NCBI GenBank assembly: GCA_002796165.1
Contig: PCWF01000064.1
Coordinates: 329-7,570, forward strand
DNA length: 7,242 bases
Source: Nitrospinae bacterium CG11_big_fil_rev_8_21_14_0_20_56_8
GTDB lineage: Bacteria > Nitrospinota > Nitrospinia > Nitrospinales > VA-1
Reading direction: 5' to 3'
In this document: positions 5,381 through 7,242 of the stretch, one piece after another
Layout of the letters: each line of letters begins with the position of its first letter
How positions within the stretch are numbered: the first letter of the stretch is position 1
Position numbers and translations under genes: made by a program
Notes under the pieces: generated by a model
The model's database searches: none
What the model was told of the DNA's origin: nothing
What the model saw: only the letters and a program-made list of their open reading frames with translations

Positions 5381-5522
5381 TGCTCGATTGACTTTATCCG
5401 GCGTGCGGGGCCGCCAGCGGCCCGGGTTGGTAAAGAGCCGCCCGGCCCCACAGTTGGGCTTGAGGTTCGCCTCGTCCCGAGGTTCCATTTTTTGATGTTC
5501 CGCCGGGTCCTCCTGCGTTAAC
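5381..5522. other. GC-rich structured spacer between hsp20 and the TPR gene
   Basis: This stretch holds several short perfect hairpins: GGGCCGC-CA-GCGGCCC (5408-5423), GAGG-TTCG-CCTC (5462-5473) and CCTCG-TCC-CGAGG (5470-5482). The last two share bases and cannot form together. GAGGTTC occurs twice (5462 and 5479-5485 with a one-base offset in context). No gene is supported; open frames on the minus strand here merely continue the antisense of hsp20. It could be a dispersed repeat or a structured transcript end. Confidence 0.45.
5470..5493 (+). terminator. Possible weak terminator after hsp20
   Basis: A five-base-pair stem CCTCG-TCC-CGAGG (5470-5482) is followed by TTCCA and six T (5488-5493). 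The stem is short and four non-T bases separate it from the tract, so it would be weak. It is the only terminator-like structure between hsp20 and the TPR gene. Confidence 0.35.
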
Positions 5523-5549
5523 ATGGGGAAAACATCGTGCTTCCCCCAT
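5523..5549 (+). promoter_or_regulatory. Hairpin immediately before the TPR gene start
   Basis: GGGGAA (5525-5530) pairs with TTCCCC (5541-5546) around a 10-base loop. AT/AT can extend the stem past one bulged C (5547). It ends five bases before ATG 5554, where a ribosome-binding site would normally be, and no purine-rich site is seen. It may influence translation initiation; that is inference. Confidence 0.35.
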
Positions 5550-5553
5550 CCTC

Positions 5554-6387
5554 ATGATCTTTCGCAAACCGGGCACACAACTTTCTCCCAAATACCTGAC
5601 CATTCTTGGCGGGCTTATCCTGGTTCTTGGCTTCCCCGGCACGGGCCGGGCCGAACCGGGCACGGCGGCTCTTCGCAAGGGAGTCGATTCGTATCACAAC
5701 AAGGAATACGAAAAAGCGCGTGACCTGTTTTTACAATCCCGGCAGGCGGACCCGCAGAATCCCAAAATCGCGTATAACCTCGGCAGTAGCCAGTACCGGC
5801 TGGGAAAATTCCAGGACGCCCTGCAAACGTACCAGCAGTCCCTTTCCACCCAGGGGAAACCCGATGAGTTGAAGGAGAAAACCCTGTACAACACGGGAAA
5901 CGCTCTGTACCGCATGGGGAAATTGCGGGAAGCGGCCGACACCTACAAGCAGGCCCTCAAGCTCAATCCCACGGACATGGACGCCAAGTTCAACATGGAA
6001 TACATCCAGGAAAAGTTGAAACAACAGGAAGAACAGAAGGCCAAGGAATCCCCGGACAGCAAGGACAAGGAGCCGAAACAGGACAACCAAGGTGATTCCG
6101 GCAAAAAGGAGGAGCAGGACAAAAAGCCACCCGAGCCAGGGAAACCATCCGACCCGCAAAGTCGTGAACATAGCGGGACGGGACAGCCGGAAAAATCGGC
6201 GAAACAGGATTCTTCCCCTCCCAAAGCGAGCGCCTCCTCTTCCGCCCGCCCGGATTCGGACCATGCCTTGACCCCTCAGGAGGCGGAACGGTGGCTGAGA
6301 TCGCTCAATGAAGATCTTAAAAAATTCCAACAGCGTCAGGCCGCCAACAGCAAACCTTCAACTTCTTACCCGAGAAATGATTGGTAG
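5554..6387 (+). CDS. BatC-like tetratricopeptide-repeat protein
   Basis: This 277-residue protein has a Sec-type signal or anchor (residues 12-33, likely end GRA before EPG) and three TPR units at about 37-70, 71-104 and 107-140, with typical NLGSSQYRLGKFQDAL and NTGNALYRMGKLREAADTYKQALKLNP. A long Lys/Glu/Pro/Ser-rich linker (150-235) is probably disordered. A C-terminal helix LTPQEAERWLRSLNEDLKKF (239-258) follows, and the ending is NDW. A TPR protein with a C-terminal helix and a terminal DW, directly upstream of BatD, fits BatC of the Bat (aerotolerance) cluster, thought to scaffold VWA proteins at the periplasmic membrane face. ATG 5554 is the only usual start for this frame, but it lacks a Shine-Dalgarno sequence. 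It probably forms one transcript with batD. Confidence 0.8.
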   Translation: MIFRKPGTQLSPKYLTILGGLILVLGFPGTGRAEPGTAALRKGVDSYHNKEYEKARDLFLQSRQADPQNPKIAYNLGSSQYRLGKFQDALQTYQQSLSTQGKPDELKEKTLYNTGNALYRMGKLREAADTYKQALKLNPTDMDAKFNMEYIQEKLKQQEEQKAKESPDSKDKEPKQDNQGDSGKKEEQDKKPPEPGKPSDPQSREHSGTGQPEKSAKQDSSPPKASASSSARPDSDHALTPQEAERWLRSLNEDLKKFQQRQAANSKPSTSYPRNDW

Positions 6388-6406
6388 AAACTCAGGGCGA
6401 AATCCG

Positions 6407-7242
6407 ATGACGGGAGGTATGGGCCGCGCCGGGGGGAGCCTCCTGGCGGGAATGGCGATCTTCCTCCTTGCCTGGACCGGCACCGGTTGGGCCACCGACA
6501 TCCAGGTCACCGCCACGGTGGACAAAACCACGCTTTCCCTTGAAGATTCCATTCAGCTTTCCATCACCGTTCGCGGATCACAAAGCGCGGAAACACCGGA
6601 GTTGCCTCCGCTTCCCGATTTCCGGGTCATTTCAACCGGCACCTCCTCCTCCACCCAGATCATCAATGCGGATATCCAGGTGAGCCTGACCTTCAGTTAT
6701 CAGCTCCTGCCTTTGAAGGAGGGTCAATTTACTCTTCGCCCGGCCCGGGTGGTGGTCGATGGGAAGACTTATTCCACGGAACCCATTCCATTGACGGTCG
6801 CCGCTCCCCGCAACACGGGACGGGCCCGGAACGTCGAGGCATTTGTCGAAACCTACGTTTCCAATGCAAAACCCTTCGTCAACGAGCAGGTGGTTTACAC
6901 GTTCAAGCTTTACCGCAAGGCCGACGCACAGAATCTCAATCTCGACATGCCCTACGACCAGCAGTACTTCCGCAAAATGGATTTGGGGAAATCGAAGCGT
7001 TACACCCAGGTCATCAACGGCGTCGAGTACGAAATCCACGAACTCTCCGTCGCCCTGTTTCCCATCAAACCGGGCCGCGTGGAACTCCCTCCCGCGCTTC
7101 TTGAAATGGACCTGCTGTACCGCTCCCGCCAGGGGTTTCCAGGGCGCAGTCCATTCGATCCTTTTTTCGACGATCCCTTTTTCGGGTCCCGATCCAAAAT
7201 CGAGCACAAGGTCTTGAGGAGCAAACCCATCTCGCTTGAGAT
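6407..7242 (+). CDS. batD: BatD (oxygen-tolerance family) protein, N-terminal part; runs off the window
   Basis: The frame is open from at least 6377 to the window end and gives 278 full codons from ATG 6407. A signal peptide (to about residue 29, ending GWA before TD) precedes a beta-rich domain with ELPPLPDFRVISTGTSSSTQ, INADIQVSLTFSYQLLPLKEGQF and PIPLTV. A second similar domain follows (FVETYVSNAKPFVNEQVVYTF). Near 255-270 lies a Phe/Asp-rich stretch with DPFFDDPFF, common in BatD proteins. BatD is a periplasm-facing membrane protein acting with BatA/B/C; its biochemical role is unsettled. The start is uncertain. ATG 6407 has AGGG at 9 bp. ATG 6377 overlaps the TPR stop by 11 bases. ATG 6419 has GGGAGG, but only 1 bp away. 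The missing C terminus should hold the transmembrane anchor. Confidence 0.85.
   Translation, partial: MTGGMGRAGGSLLAGMAIFLLAWTGTGWATDIQVTATVDKTTLSLEDSIQLSITVRGSQSAETPELPPLPDFRVISTGTSSSTQIINADIQVSLTFSYQLLPLKEGQFTLRPARVVVDGKTYSTEPIPLTVAAPRNTGRARNVEAFVETYVSNAKPFVNEQVVYTFKLYRKADAQNLNLDMPYDQQYFRKMDLGKSKRYTQVINGVEYEIHELSVALFPIKPGRVELPPALLEMDLLYRSRQGFPGRSPFDPFFDDPFFGSRSKIEHKVLRSKPISLE

Noticed and set aside
4784..5524. 246-codon minus-strand open frame across hsp20 and the following spacer
   Set aside because: Most of it is the antisense of a clear Hsp20 gene; the rest translates the GC-rich spacer. No domain is recognisable.

Overview
The window looks like chromosomal DNA of a GC-rich Gram-negative bacterium. 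Two exported proteins with signal peptides, a membrane-anchored HtrA/DegS-type protease and a BatC/BatD-type pair all imply a periplasm. Gene content and style fit a deltaproteobacterial, Nitrospinota or Nitrospirota-like lineage, but nothing here fixes the taxon and I hold that placement loosely. No rRNA, tRNA, CRISPR array, phage gene or intact transposase was seen.

Layout. Positions 1-1044 are accessory: the tail of a RelE/ParE toxin (2-154), a gene-free stretch with GGAATGGGG repeats and an inverted-repeat element (155-527), and a parDE-type module (528-1044). The module's antitoxin is intact, but its toxin frame carries an in-frame TAG. A short 10-bp-periodic repeat follows the toxin. 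Next comes a Bax inhibitor-1/YccA membrane protein (1292-1999) with two candidate promoters upstream. Its strong terminator (2243-2279) lies about 240 bp downstream, apparently displaced by a 206-bp intergenic repeat insertion bounded by 11-bp near-identical direct repeats. On the minus strand is a membrane-anchored single-PDZ S1C protease (2278-3438). Divergent from it is an MFS transporter (3522-4712). A well-formed promoter drives an Hsp20 small heat-shock protein (4871-5380). After a structured intergenic region come a BatC-like TPR lipoprotein-free secreted protein (5554-6387) and the first 279 residues of a BatD protein, which runs off the window edge.

How the genes relate. BI-1, the HtrA-type protease and Hsp20 are all membrane or protein-stress functions. 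The BI-1 and Hsp20 promoters share an unusual 11-base block around the -35 and a similar -10 at the same spacing, so co-regulation is possible. BatC and BatD normally belong to MoxR/DUF58/VWA (Bat) operons; here they start after hsp20 with no VWA or MoxR gene upstream in view. I did not find a convincing wholly new system. The observations most worth testing are the displaced terminator, the inverted-repeat element before parD, the broken toxin beside an intact antitoxin, and the shared promoter signature.
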